Shown: positions 8,957 through 17,188 of the stretch, piece by piece | Position numbering within the stretch: the first letter of the stretch is position 1 | How the letters are laid out: the number at the start of each line of letters is the position of its first letter | Assembly: GCA_017461545.1 (NCBI GenBank) | Contig: JAFTXP010000023.1 | Span: forward strand, 1 to 64,000 | Direction: 5' to 3' | Length of the DNA: 64,000 nt | Source: Clostridia bacterium | GTDB taxonomy: Bacteria; Bacillota; Clostridia; UBA1212 | Notes under the pieces: generated by a model | Databases searched by the model: none | What the model was told of the DNA's origin: nothing | Seen by the model: the letters and a program-made list of their open reading frames with translations, nothing else | Program-made: the position numbers and the translations under genes

Positions 8957-9565
8957 ATGAAAACTGAAAAAAAGAATAATTTTGCCCTTAGAATTGCAAA
9001 AATTGTAAGGGTTGGCTCAGTGCCGCCTGTAATGGTCACAATTTTAATAATTTTGCTGAATTTTTGCCGTGATGACATATTCGAAACATGGATTCAAGCC
9101 GTCGTCTCAATCTTCACTCTGGCAATTATTCCTGTCCTTGCATACCCTCTTTCATGGATAATACCGAAGATAAGAGAAAAGGGAAGAGAGGGTCAGCGAA
9201 ACCTTGCGTTTGCTTTGAATCCTGTCGGTTACATCATAGCATTTGCGTACGGACTGATATCAAAGGTCAACGAACCGCTCATGGTTATCTACACCGCATA
9301 TCTTCTTTCCGTAATAGTCTTGCTGGTGTTCAATAAACTGTTCAAATTCAGGGCAAGCGGCCATGCGTGTGCTGTAACGGGTCCCATAGTGATCATTTCA
9401 TACTATTTGGGTCTATGGGGAATCGTAGGCGGCGCTGCCGTATACGCTTTAATCCTGTGGGCATCGCTCGCGCTTAAGCGTCACAATCTGAAAGAGTTTA
9501 TTTTCGGATCTCTGACGAGTACCGTGGCGTTTTTCATAAGTGTACTGTTTTTTGCGGTAATATGA
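8957..9565 (+). CDS. PAP2-like membrane phosphatase family protein
   Basis: 202 residues with about six hydrophobic segments. KFRASGHACAVTGP near residue 135 resembles the PAP2 motif 2 (SGH), and LALKRHNLKEFIFGS near residue 172 resembles motif 3 (R, five or so residues, H). The classical first motif (K, six residues, RP) is degenerate, so catalysis is likely but not proven. PAP2 proteins dephosphorylate phosphatidate or undecaprenyl pyrophosphate at the membrane. A short perfect hairpin (8916-8935) separates it from fakA. GGAGA precedes the ATG. Co-transcription with fakA would fit a lipid role. Confidence 0.65.
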   Translation: MKTEKKNNFALRIAKIVRVGSVPPVMVTILIILLNFCRDDIFETWIQAVVSIFTLAIIPVLAYPLSWIIPKIREKGREGQRNLAFALNPVGYIIAFAYGLISKVNEPLMVIYTAYLLSVIVLLVFNKLFKFRASGHACAVTGPIVIISYYLGLWGIVGGAAVYALILWASLALKRHNLKEFIFGSLTSTVAFFISVLFFAVI

Positions 9566-9594
9566 AAGAGGTAAATTATAATGATAACCGAAAA

Positions 9595-9634
9595 CGCCGC
9601 GAATTCGTTGCTTTTGGGCAACGATTTCGCGGCG
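9595..9634 (-). terminator. Terminator of the amidohydrolase gene
   Basis: 17-bp arms (9595-9611 and 9618-9634) with one mismatch and a six-base loop. Read on the minus strand the stem is followed by TTTT, 66 bases beyond the stop of the gene at 9700-10515. Confidence 0.55.
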
Positions 9635-9699
9635 GCTGTTATGTTGTCTGAATTTTTCAATACGCGGCTGATTCCGTGCGATGTTCTTTTTTGAGGGAT

Positions 9700-10515
9700 T
9701 CAGTCGCCGACAAAGGCGGCGGCATTACGCCAGAGAATTTTGTCCCGCTCGTCGTCTGTGAGTTTGAGTGCCATGAAGCGGTCAAGCTCTGCGGCGTGAG
9801 TCCACATCGGGAAATCTGTCCCCCAAAAAACTCTGTCAACACCGTGTTTTTTTATGATTTTGACAGACTCTTCGGGCGAAAGGAAAGCAAGTGAGCTGCA
9901 AGTGTCGATGTACAGCTGCGGGTTTGAAAGGTAGCCCGGAAGATTTATGACCTCCTCCCAGCTGCTGTAGCCTCCGAGATGAGCTCCGATGCAGGTAAGC
10001 TTTGGGAATTTCTTCATGACGTTCAGCAATCGGAAAGGTTTTGTGCGGTCAAAGCGATAGTCGCCCATGTGAAAAAGTATGGGAAGTCTGCCTTCGGCTG
10101 CACGGTAAATTGCTTCCGCTTTAGGGTCATCAATATCAAAATTCTGAAAATCGGGATGAAGCTTTATTCCTTTGAGTCCCAATGAAATGATTCGGTCAAC
10201 TTCTTCCTCTATTTTATCATAATCAGGGTGCAGAGAGCCGTATGCGATGAATTCCGGATGAGCATGCTGCTCCGATGCAATAAAGTTATTTATCGACACG
10301 ACCTGGTGCGCAGTTGTGGCAGTGGAGCAGACAAGGTATCTCTTTACACCGATAACTTTGCCGCTGTTGAGAAGATTTCGCACAGTGCCGTAGCTATCCA
10401 TATGCAGATCATAGAACTTTCCTATTGAGGAAGCTGCTTTTTCAGCAATTTTATCGGGAAAGATGTGAGTATGCATATCGTAAATATATTTAGCGTCTGA
10501 ATTATTATGTGACAT
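9700..10515 (-). CDS. Amidohydrolase-family metal-dependent hydrolase (TIM barrel)
   Basis: 271 residues. YDMHTHIFPDKIA gives the paired metal-binding histidines at the N-terminus, IKLHPDFQNF the next strand, LFHMGDY and CIGAHLGGY further histidines, and VFWGTDFPMW the C-terminal aspartate. This is the amidohydrolase_2 pattern, which includes decarboxylases of the ACMSD group and uncharacterised hydrolases; the substrate is unknown. AGGAG lies seven bases before the ATG. It stands alone, facing a divergent DJ-1 family gene, with a terminator downstream. Confidence 0.88.
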   Translation of the reverse strand: MSHNNSDAKYIYDMHTHIFPDKIAEKAASSIGKFYDLHMDSYGTVRNLLNSGKVIGVKRYLVCSTATTAHQVVSINNFIASEQHAHPEFIAYGSLHPDYDKIEEEVDRIISLGLKGIKLHPDFQNFDIDDPKAEAIYRAAEGRLPILFHMGDYRFDRTKPFRLLNVMKKFPKLTCIGAHLGGYSSWEEVINLPGYLSNPQLYIDTCSSLAFLSPEESVKIIKKHGVDRVFWGTDFPMWTHAAELDRFMALKLTDDERDKILWRNAAAFVGD

Positions 10516-10688
10516 TTTTATGCTCCTGCAAAATTACGTAAAAATTTATAAATGCCTAGTGATTATAAATCTTTAAAAATTCTTTATCAATAAAATATTT
10601 GATTATTTTTTCATGTCGGATATACTGTAAATATAACTTGTTTTGCGATTGCAAAGCGTATTCATAAAAGATAATCGGAGTGATAGAG

Positions 10689-11255
10689 ATGAAAAGAGTA
10701 TTGATGCTTATATCAGACGGATTTGAAGAGGTAGAGGCACTTTGTACGGTTGACCTGCTTCGCCGTGCGGAGATACATGTAGATGTGTGCAGTATTACGG
10801 GAAAAAGAATGTTAAACGGCGCGCACGGAATAAATGTTGAATCGGACTGCATTATCGAGGAAATCGGCAGTGCTGCGGAATGTGCCGAAAAATACGACGG
10901 TGTAATTCTACCCGGAGGAATGCCTAATTCAACAAATCTGCGTGACGATTTGCGTGTAATTGATTTTCTGCAGTTTTTTGCCGGAGCCGGCAAAATAACT
11001 GCGGCGATATGTGCGGCTCCTATGGCTCTTGAGCGCGCAGGTCTTTTAAAAGACATTGAAGCGACTTCTTATCCGGAGTGCATAGACGAAGCATCATGCA
11101 TTTACCGAAACGATGTGAAAAGTGTTGTTTCGGGCAAAGTTATAACGAGCCGCGGCGTAGGTACAGCAATTGACTTTGCACTGACTCTTATCACGGAGCT
11201 TGGTTATAAAGACAGGGCAGATACGATTTCAAAAGCAATTTTATATACATGTTGA
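10689..11255 (+). CDS. DJ-1/PfpI family protein
   Basis: 188 residues from the ATG at 10689, eight bases after CGGAG; an in-frame GTG at 10680 overlaps that site and is less likely. VLMLISDGFEEVEAL is the family N-terminus with the conserved glutamate, and ITAAICAAPMAL near residue 105 holds the nucleophilic cysteine. Members act as glyoxalase III, protein deglycase or ThiJ-like proteins; the exact activity is not decided by sequence. A bidirectional terminator follows, shared with convergent galK. Confidence 0.9.
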   Translation: MKRVLMLISDGFEEVEALCTVDLLRRAEIHVDVCSITGKRMLNGAHGINVESDCIIEEIGSAAECAEKYDGVILPGGMPNSTNLRDDLRVIDFLQFFAGAGKITAAICAAPMALERAGLLKDIEATSYPECIDEASCIYRNDVKSVVSGKVITSRGVGTAIDFALTLITELGYKDRADTISKAILYTC

Positions 11256-11273
11256 AAAATTTTTTTGAATGAA

Positions 11274-11309
11274 AAAGGCAGGGGCGAAATTCATTTTGCC
11301 CCTGCCTTT
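11274..11309. terminator. Bidirectional terminator between the DJ-1 gene and galK
   Basis: Perfect 12-bp stem AAAGGCAGGGGC (11274-11285) with its complement (11298-11309) and a 12-base loop, with A- and T-rich flanks suiting both directions. Confidence 0.8.
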
Positions 11310-11336
11310 AATGAATTATTTTGCCGGATACCCTTA

Positions 11337-11621
11337 TCAATCCACAAATTCAAAGTCGTCTTTTGCTCTTTCTTTGAAAATTTCAAAAACTTTTTTAAGA
11401 ACTTCCGGGTCTTCTACTCCTAAATAAGACTCATCCTCGCCGTCTTTGCCGTCTTCGACCTGAAGAATAACTACATCATTGTCATTTTCGTCAACGGGTA
11501 AAAGAACTGCGTATTCGATACCGTCATATTCGATTATATCGACAAATTCGAATGATTCTTCATTTCCTTCTTCGTCGCTCAGAATTATTATTCCGTCCAG
11601 CTCTTCATTTTCAATATTCAT
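11337..11621 (-). CDS. DUF1292 (YrzB-like) acidic protein, internal start within the galK frame
   Basis: 94 residues beginning MNIENEELDGIIIL, with AAAGGAGG (11637-11630) eight bases upstream, a textbook start. The sequence is strongly acidic with repeated FEFVD and short beta-like segments, as in the DUF1292 family of small Firmicute proteins of unknown function. The preserved start signals suggest it is translated separately, whether or not the upstream galactokinase really reads into it. Confidence 0.75.
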   Translation of the reverse strand: MNIENEELDGIIILSDEEGNEESFEFVDIIEYDGIEYAVLLPVDENDNDVVILQVEDGKDGEDESYLGVEDPEVLKKVFEIFKERAKDDFEFVD

Positions 11622-12833
11622 TGCTATTTCCTCCTTTAAAAAGATTTCTCTTGCGCCGTCTCCGATTTCACATACGTAGAAAAGCGCTTCGTTGCCGGTT
11701 GATTCAAAATACTTTTTGCCGACAGTCTCTTTGAAATCTTCTATATGATTTTTATTAACGATATTTACTGTGCAGCCGCCGAAACCGCCGCCGGTCATTC
11801 TGCTTCCGATGCAGTAATCGAGTCCTTGTGCCGCGTCAAACATTGCATCAAGCTCATCTCCTGTTGCTTCATACAAATAGCGGATAGACTGATTTGCTTC
11901 TCTGAGAAGTTCGCCGAATTTATTTAAATCGCCTGCTTTCAGCGTATCAACGGCAGTCTTTACTCTCGCATTTTCGCAGATTACATGCTCCACACGCTTT
12001 GCGATTGTCGGATTTTCAATATATTTCAAAAGCTTTTTAAAATCTTCGACACTGTAGCTGCATAAATCTTTCTTTACATTCCCGGGAGCAACGCCCTCTG
12101 CAATTTCCGCCGCCTGCATAATTTTAAGACCTTCTTCAACTTCGGCGCGTCTTTCGTTGTATTTAGACTCGCCGAGTTTGTGTTTTTTGTTGGTATTTGC
12201 CAAGACAAGAACATTGTCTCCGAGTGAAACCGGTACATATTGATATTCGAGCGTAGCACAGTTAAGCATAATGGCGTGGTCTTCTTTTCCCATTGCCGAT
12301 GCAAACTGATCCATTATTCCGCAATTAACACCGCAGAATTTATTTTCTGCACGCTGTCCGGCCTGAGCAAGTTCAATATTATCCATGGTGCCGTTGAAAA
12401 TTTTTGTAAGGGCGATTCCTGTTACAAGCTCTATAGATGCGGATGACGAAAGTCCGCTTCCAAAGGGAACGGTAACCATATAGACCATATCAAGTCCTTC
12501 CAACTTGTAACCTGCCTGCATGAGTTCTTTTGCAACACCTGCCTGATAATTTCCCCATTTGAGACTTTGTGCCGAATCAATGTCGTCAAGGTCTGCTTCA
12601 TAAATTCCGTCAAGCGTGGTGGCGGCCATTCTGAGCTTTCTTGTACCGTTCGGCTTTGCGGCAACAACAGTATCCAATGTGAGAGCTGCCGGGAAAACGT
12701 ATCCTCCGCAGTAGTCAATGTGTTCTCCTATAAGATTTACTCGTCCGGGTGCGGCAAAATACCTGAGTCCGTCTGCATTTCCGAATGTTTTTTCAAATAC
12801 TTCGGTAACTTTTTTTAACTTGTCCTGTTGCAT
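11337..12833 (-). CDS. galK: Galactokinase fused in frame to a DUF1292 protein
   Basis: 498 residues. Residues 1 to about 395 are a full galactokinase, which phosphorylates galactose at C1 (Leloir pathway): GRVNLIGEHIDYCGGY (near 30), PFGSGLSSSASIE (near 125) and MTGGGFGGCTVN (near 345) are the GHMP-kinase motifs. The usual length is about 385-390. Instead of stopping, the frame runs through a perfect ribosome binding site, translated as LKEE, into a 94-residue acidic DUF1292 (YrzB-like) domain with its own ATG. Removing one A from the five-A run at 11638-11642 would place TAA just before that site, so a sequencing error or a real fusion are both possible. No galT or galE is adjacent. Confidence 0.88.
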   Translation of the reverse strand: MQQDKLKKVTEVFEKTFGNADGLRYFAAPGRVNLIGEHIDYCGGYVFPAALTLDTVVAAKPNGTRKLRMAATTLDGIYEADLDDIDSAQSLKWGNYQAGVAKELMQAGYKLEGLDMVYMVTVPFGSGLSSSASIELVTGIALTKIFNGTMDNIELAQAGQRAENKFCGVNCGIMDQFASAMGKEDHAIMLNCATLEYQYVPVSLGDNVLVLANTNKKHKLGESKYNERRAEVEEGLKIMQAAEIAEGVAPGNVKKDLCSYSVEDFKKLLKYIENPTIAKRVEHVICENARVKTAVDTLKAGDLNKFGELLREANQSIRYLYEATGDELDAMFDAAQGLDYCIGSRMTGGGFGGCTVNIVNKNHIEDFKETVGKKYFESTGNEALFYVCEIGDGAREIFLKEEIAMNIENEELDGIIILSDEEGNEESFEFVDIIEYDGIEYAVLLPVDENDNDVVILQVEDGKDGEDESYLGVEDPEVLKKVFEIFKERAKDDFEFVD

Positions 12834-12902
12834 AATTTTCTCCTTTATAAAAGCGAACAGTTTGTTATAAAACGGCGCGCTTGCTTGAAATCTTATTATT
12901 CG

Positions 12903-12935
12903 TAGTATATACTATAAAGGTTTTTAAGTATACTT
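12903..12935. promoter_or_regulatory. Two palindromes in the galK divergent promoter region
   Basis: TAGTATATACTA (12903-12914) and AAGTATACTT (12926-12935) are perfect palindromes sharing the core AGTATA/TATACT, with centres about 22 bp apart, that is two helical turns. They lie between galK (minus) and the membrane-protein pair (plus). A regulator site is plausible; AT-rich chance symmetry is the alternative. Confidence 0.35.
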
Positions 12936-12981
12936 TTTTTTGAGTTGACTGAATTGATATCATTTATAAAAAGGTGATTTT

Positions 12982-13530
12982 ATGAACGAAAAATTTAAAT
13001 TTTGGCTGAAAACATTTGCAATAGGTTTGCTCGGATGTCTTGCGGGCGGTGTTTTTATCGTACTGATACATTATTTTTTGGAATTTACCGGAGGAGTAAT
13101 TTACTTATTGCCCGGTATAGTTGCGGTAATATTCTATCTTAATTTTATTAATAAAGAAGAGAGAACATTGGGTTCGCATATTTCCGTAGATGTTTCGCTT
13201 CTTGTCGGAACATTGATTGTCCAGATGGTTGACTTTGCTATCTGTTACGCAGATGAGTTTACTGTTCCTGATAAGCCGATGGGAGCTATTGGAAAAACTT
13301 TCTACAGATTTTTTTCTGTCGGCGGCATAAATTTATATAAGATCCAGGAAGGCAGTGTAGGTTTACCGACCGAAGCAGGCAAGTTTGAAATATGGACTCT
13401 TTATATCACCTATGTCCTATGCGCGATAATAGGTGCATATATTGTGTTTGGCTGTGTAAAGCTTAATTCCGTTATGTTTCCGGAGGGAAAAAAGGCTGAC
13501 AGAAAGGCAAAGAAAAATAAGAAAAAATGA
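12982..13530 (+). CDS. Membrane protein of unknown function
   Basis: 182 residues. Four hydrophobic segments are visible (about 10-32, 36-52, 66-88 and 138-160), with a polar loop around 90-135 that includes a VPDKPMG turn, and a very basic tail ending in repeated lysines. No family recognised. An AAAAAGGTGAT site precedes the ATG. Its stop overlaps the start of the next gene (ATGA at 13527-13530), so the two products are probably made in fixed ratio and may work together. Confidence 0.75.
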   Translation: MNEKFKFWLKTFAIGLLGCLAGGVFIVLIHYFLEFTGGVIYLLPGIVAVIFYLNFINKEERTLGSHISVDVSLLVGTLIVQMVDFAICYADEFTVPDKPMGAIGKTFYRFFSVGGINLYKIQEGSVGLPTEAGKFEIWTLYITYVLCAIIGAYIVFGCVKLNSVMFPEGKKADRKAKKNKKK

Positions 13531-14342
13531 TTAATACTATCAAAGATATATTAAAAAAATCATGGAGTGTTTATAAAAATAATTTTGCCAAAATTGCTGT
13601 TGCAATTTTAGCAGTATGGCTTCCTCTTGTTTTAATACAGGCATTAATAGTGGATCCATCACTTGATTTAGAAGGACTTAATGAAATTTTAAGCAATCCT
13701 GAGTTATTAGGCACTGCCGAATATGAAAATGCAGCACTTGCTTCATACCGTTCGATGTCGATATATATGATTATGACACTTATTATCTCTTTTTTAGGTA
13801 TTGTGTCAGATATCACAATTATAAAAATTGCAGCAGCTTCTCATAAAAATGAACTGAAAAAGACTGAATCGTCTTTTTCAGACTTTTTCTCAGAAGCAAT
13901 TCCGATATTGCCGCGAAGCATATGGACTTTAATCTTGACAAGCCTGCTCATTGCAGGCGGACTAATGCTTTTTATTCTGCCGGGTATTTACGTATACGTG
14001 ATGTCAGCGCTTGCCATGACTGCGACTGTATTGATTGGGTCAAGGGGTCTTAATTCAATAAAAATTTCTTTTGCTGTTATAAAGAAAGAAATTTTTACTG
14101 TGGCACTTGTGATGCTTTTCTTTATAGTGTTAAACTCGATAATCGGATTTGCTTTTGATTTGATATCGGTTCCGCTTCCGGACAACAAGATTATTACTTC
14201 TGTTTTAGATGCAGTAATAACACTTGCCGGAAAGTTTGTGACAGCTGTTCAGCTTATCTTCTTTGCAATCTTTTTTATAGAGAGAACTGAAGTTATCAAT
14301 AGTGAACACGTGCAAGGTAAAGCCCCTGAGGCGGAGCTGTAA
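13527..14342 (+). CDS. Multi-pass membrane protein of unknown function
   Basis: 271 residues, with about six hydrophobic segments (20-40, 82-108, 130-158, 160-178, 195-215 and 225-250) after an amphipathic KSWSVYKNNFAKI start typical of YciC-like/DUF975-like membrane proteins. The family is not certain. It is translationally coupled to the gene before it. Its last 47 bases overlap the 3' end of truA on the other strand; both reading frames look genuine there. Confidence 0.75.
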   Translation: MINTIKDILKKSWSVYKNNFAKIAVAILAVWLPLVLIQALIVDPSLDLEGLNEILSNPELLGTAEYENAALASYRSMSIYMIMTLIISFLGIVSDITIIKIAAASHKNELKKTESSFSDFFSEAIPILPRSIWTLILTSLLIAGGLMLFILPGIYVYVMSALAMTATVLIGSRGLNSIKISFAVIKKEIFTVALVMLFFIVLNSIIGFAFDLISVPLPDNKIITSVLDAVITLAGKFVTAVQLIFFAIFFIERTEVINSEHVQGKAPEAEL

Positions 14343-15105
14343 TCCCGGCTTTTCTGCGGTCGCGGCTTTCTATAATCTGAGGAACAGCCTGCGGCTCAAT
14401 TTTACCCATACCGACATAAACTGCGGTGCCGACCATGATTCTTACCATATTATACAGAAATCCGTCGCCGCGGACTTCAAAACAGTAAAAATGGTTTTTT
14501 TCGTTACAGTTTTCATTACCTGCGTCCTGTTCGTAATAGGGCGCGGGTATTTCTTTTATTACAGCGTCAAATATCGTGCGCTCCGTTGTAGTGCCGGGCG
14601 TCGCGCCTGTTGCCATAAATGAATCAAAGAAATGACTTCCCGTATAATGTGATACCGCTTCCTGCATTTTTTTGATGTCCAACTCGCTTTTTACATGCCA
14701 AGCTCTGTTTCTCAAAAGCGGCAGAGCCGCTTTTCCCGTATAAAACATATATCGGTACGTTTTGCCTTTGCAGTCAAAACGTGCATGAAATTCTTCCGGC
14801 ACTTTTGCCGACTTTTTCACAACTATGGAGTCCGGCAAAAGATGCCTGACCGCCTCCGCTATCCGCTCCGGCGGTATTGATTCATTCGCCGTATGAAAGC
14901 TTGCGCAGTATCCCGTCGCATGAACTCCTGCGTCTGTTCTGCTGCTTCCGCAGACTTCGATTTTGTCATTGAGAAGCTCAGACAATGCACGGTTGAGTGT
15001 TCCCTGAACCGTGGGCAAGTTTTCCGCAATTTCGCCGTTTCGGTTTTGTATCTGCCAGCCGTAATATTCGGTTCCGTCGTATTCAACGATAAGGGCTATA
15101 TTCAT
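14296..15105 (-). CDS. truA: tRNA pseudouridine synthase A
   Basis: 269 residues. It makes pseudouridine at positions 38-40 of tRNA anticodon arms. The catalytic aspartate is D58 in GSSRTDAGVHATG; YRYMFYTG and GDGFLYNMVRIMVGT are the other family motifs, and the C-terminus ITAPPQGLYLARVHY is typical. The start overlaps the stop of the ROK kinase gene by four bases, giving a ROK-truA operon. The 3' end overlaps the convergent membrane protein by 47 bases, and no separate terminator fits between them. Confidence 0.95.
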   Translation of the reverse strand: MNIALIVEYDGTEYYGWQIQNRNGEIAENLPTVQGTLNRALSELLNDKIEVCGSSRTDAGVHATGYCASFHTANESIPPERIAEAVRHLLPDSIVVKKSAKVPEEFHARFDCKGKTYRYMFYTGKAALPLLRNRAWHVKSELDIKKMQEAVSHYTGSHFFDSFMATGATPGTTTERTIFDAVIKEIPAPYYEQDAGNENCNEKNHFYCFEVRGDGFLYNMVRIMVGTAVYVGMGKIEPQAVPQIIESRDRRKAGITAPPQGLYLARVHY

Positions 15106-16043
15106 AACATCGCGGCTCCTATTATGCCTGCGTCATTTCCGAGTACTGTGCAGTCAATTTTTGTTCTCGGGAGGAAATCTGCTCCGTAAATTTCCTTGTA
15201 TACTTTTTCGCGGAGAGGCTTCAGAAGATTTTCTTTCTGGTTTGCAACGCCGCCTCCGAGGAGTAATATCTCAGGCTGGAATATGTTTATATAATTTATA
15301 ATTCCGACAGCAAGCTCGTCCATATAATTTTCGACAACTTCAGCCGATACTTTGTCGCCTGCTTCTTTTCCGTCAAAGGCAGATTTGCCATTCAATTTTT
15401 CCGTATCTCCGCCGCATATTTTATATAGGTATGAATCGGGATTTTTAACAGCCGCCTCTTTTGTATCTCTAACGAGCGCTGTAGCGGATGCGTATGTCTC
15501 GAAACAGCCTTTTCTGCCGCAATTGCACTGTCTGCCGCCTCTGTGGGTGACCATATGTCCGAGCTCACCGCCTGCGTAATTAAAACCTGCATATATTTTG
15601 GAGTCTATTATGACTCCGCCGCCGACTCCTGTGCCGAGTGTTACGACAAGGGCTGAGTTGCAGCCCTGTGCGGCGCCGGATATCGCTTCGCCGAGCGCCG
15701 CACAATTTGCGTCATTGGCGAGCCTGACCGGTATATCGGTGTAGCGTTTGAATACTTCTGCAATGTTAAAGTTTTTGAAGGGAAGGTTTGCCGTCAGGAC
15801 GCAAATTCCGTTGGCATCGTCAACTGCTCCCGGAACTCCGATACCGATAGAAATGATTTCTTCCCGGGAAATGTTTTCGCTTTCAATCAAGGCAAGCGTT
15901 GCTTCAACCATATTTACGGCAATCTCTTCGGCAGAGCGCTGTGCGTTTGTAGGAGTACTGACTTTTTTCAACAGCTTTCCGTCCTCTGTGACAATTCCCA
16001 GTGCAATGTTTGTTCCGCCTAGATCTATTCCTATTCTGTACAT
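15102..16043 (-). CDS. ROK-family sugar kinase (glucokinase type)
   Basis: 313 residues. IGIDLGGTNIALGI is the ATP phosphate-binding site, VRLANDANCAALGEA contains the catalytic aspartate region, TLGTGVGGGVI and GGELGHMVTHRGG follow, and CNCGRKGCFETYAS is the ROK zinc-binding signature. This fits the clostridial glucokinase group, phosphorylating glucose to glucose-6-phosphate in the cytosol, although other hexoses are possible. It lacks an N-terminal helix-turn-helix, so it is a kinase and not a ROK repressor. It is coupled to truA. Confidence 0.92.
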   Translation of the reverse strand: MYRIGIDLGGTNIALGIVTEDGKLLKKVSTPTNAQRSAEEIAVNMVEATLALIESENISREEIISIGIGVPGAVDDANGICVLTANLPFKNFNIAEVFKRYTDIPVRLANDANCAALGEAISGAAQGCNSALVVTLGTGVGGGVIIDSKIYAGFNYAGGELGHMVTHRGGRQCNCGRKGCFETYASATALVRDTKEAAVKNPDSYLYKICGGDTEKLNGKSAFDGKEAGDKVSAEVVENYMDELAVGIINYINIFQPEILLLGGGVANQKENLLKPLREKVYKEIYGADFLPRTKIDCTVLGNDAGIIGAAML

Positions 16044-16114
16044 ATTTTACACGTCCTTAAATTTAAGATTTTTACAAATTGATTGTATAGTGAAATTGTA
16101 TGTTTTGCAAGCAC

Positions 16115-16136
16115 AAACCCCTATATTTAGGGGTTT
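16115..16136 (+). terminator. Hairpin with T tract upstream of the ROK kinase gene
   Basis: AAACCCCTA (16115-16123) pairs perfectly with TAGGGGTTT (16128-16136), followed by TTGTT. It is 70 bases upstream of the minus-strand ROK gene. On the plus strand it resembles a terminator, but no plus-strand gene ends before it, so its role is unclear. The rest of the 307-base gap holds the rplM promoter. Confidence 0.35.
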
Positions 16137-16248
16137 TGTTGAAATATTAAAAAAATGAAATGAAACTTAAGAAAATGAGAGAAAATGAGAAAAAAAGAGA
16201 GAAACACAGAGAATTAAAGATATATTTACAAAAAAACGCAAAATTGTC

Positions 16249-16277
16249 TTGACGCAATCTCCGGGGTATGGTAATAT
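16249..16277 (+). promoter_or_regulatory. Strong promoter of rplM-rpsI
   Basis: TTGACG (16249-16254), exactly 17 bases, TAATAT (16272-16277). The transcript would begin near 16284 and carry a leader of about 67 bases with a small GTCT-GAAA-AGAC hairpin at 16287-16298. That could be part of an L13-type autoregulatory leader, but the family was not recognised. Confidence 0.75.
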
Positions 16278-16350
16278 TCGTAGGCTGTCTGAAAAGACAT
16301 GCTTTATGATTGAATTGACTTGATACATTATTCAGGAGGTTTATTAAGCT

Positions 16351-16779
16351 ATGAAAACTTATGTAGCAAACATTAATGAGCTGGATAGAAAATGGTATGT
16401 TATCGATGCTGAAGGTAAGACACTCGGTCGTCTTGCATCAGAGATCGCTATGATTCTCTCCGGTAAGAGAAAGCCTACTTACACACCTTTCCTTGATACA
16501 GGCGATTACGTTATCGTTGTAAATGCAGAAAAGATTGCTGTAACAGGTAAGAAAATGACAGACAAACTCTACAGAAGCCACAGCGGTTATCCGGGCGGAC
16601 TTAAGGAAACTAACCTTAAGACTCTTCTCGAAAAACACCCTACTTATGCTGTTGAGTATGCAGTAAAAGGTATGCTCCCGAAGAACTCTTTGGGCAGACA
16701 GATGTTCAAGAAACTCAAGGTTTACGCAGGTCCTGATCACAAGAACGCTGCTCAGAAGCCTGAAGTTTACGAATTTTAA
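16351..16779 (+). CDS. rplM: 50S ribosomal protein L13
   Basis: 142 residues, standard length. [19 protein letters not shown] near the start and [21 protein letters not shown] near the end are the L13 signature. It is an early-assembling large-subunit protein that binds 23S rRNA. A perfect CAGGAGG lies before the ATG. rpsI follows after 19 bases, the usual L13-S9 pair; L13 is known to repress this operon in several bacteria. Confidence 0.98.
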   Translation: MKTYVANINELDRKWYVIDAEGKTLGRLASEIAMILSGKRKPTYTPFLDTGDYVIVVNAEKIAVTGKKMTDKLYRSHSGYPGGLKETNLKTLLEKHPTYAVEYAVKGMLPKNSLGRQMFKKLKVYAGPDHKNAAQKPEVYEF

Positions 16780-16798
16780 TTGGTAGGAGGTTATTATC

Positions 16799-17188
16799 AT
16801 GGCAGATAGATTTTGCGGTACAGGCAGAAGAAAAAAATCCGTTGCAAGAGTAGCTCTCGTTCCCGGAACAGGTAATGTTACAATTAACGGCAAGAGCATG
16901 GATGAATATTTCGGTCTTGAGACTCTTAAGATTATCGTTCGTCAGCCTTTGGCAGCTACAAACAACGAAACTAAATTCGACGTCATCTGTAAAGTACAGG
17001 GCGGCGGTTACACAGGTCAGGCAGGCGCTATTCGTCTCGGCATTGCAAGAGCACTCCTCGAGGCTGATGCAGAGTACAGACCTGAACTTAAGAAAGAGGG
17101 TTACCTCACAAGAGACCCGAGAATGAAAGAGAGAAAGAAATACGGCTTGAAAAAAGCGAGAAGAGCTCCGCAGTTCTCGAAACGTTAA
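16799..17188 (+). CDS. rpsI: 30S ribosomal protein S9
   Basis: 129 residues. [38 protein letters not shown] and the basic end [13 protein letters not shown] with the invariant terminal KR are diagnostic; this tail reaches the ribosomal P site. TAGGAGG precedes the ATG. The last 15 bases of the gene recur twice downstream in diverged form, each followed by terminator-like sequence (see the repeat entry). Confidence 0.98.
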   Translation: MADRFCGTGRRKKSVARVALVPGTGNVTINGKSMDEYFGLETLKIIVRQPLAATNNETKFDVICKVQGGGYTGQAGAIRLGIARALLEADAEYRPELKKEGYLTRDPRMKERKKYGLKKARRAPQFSKR

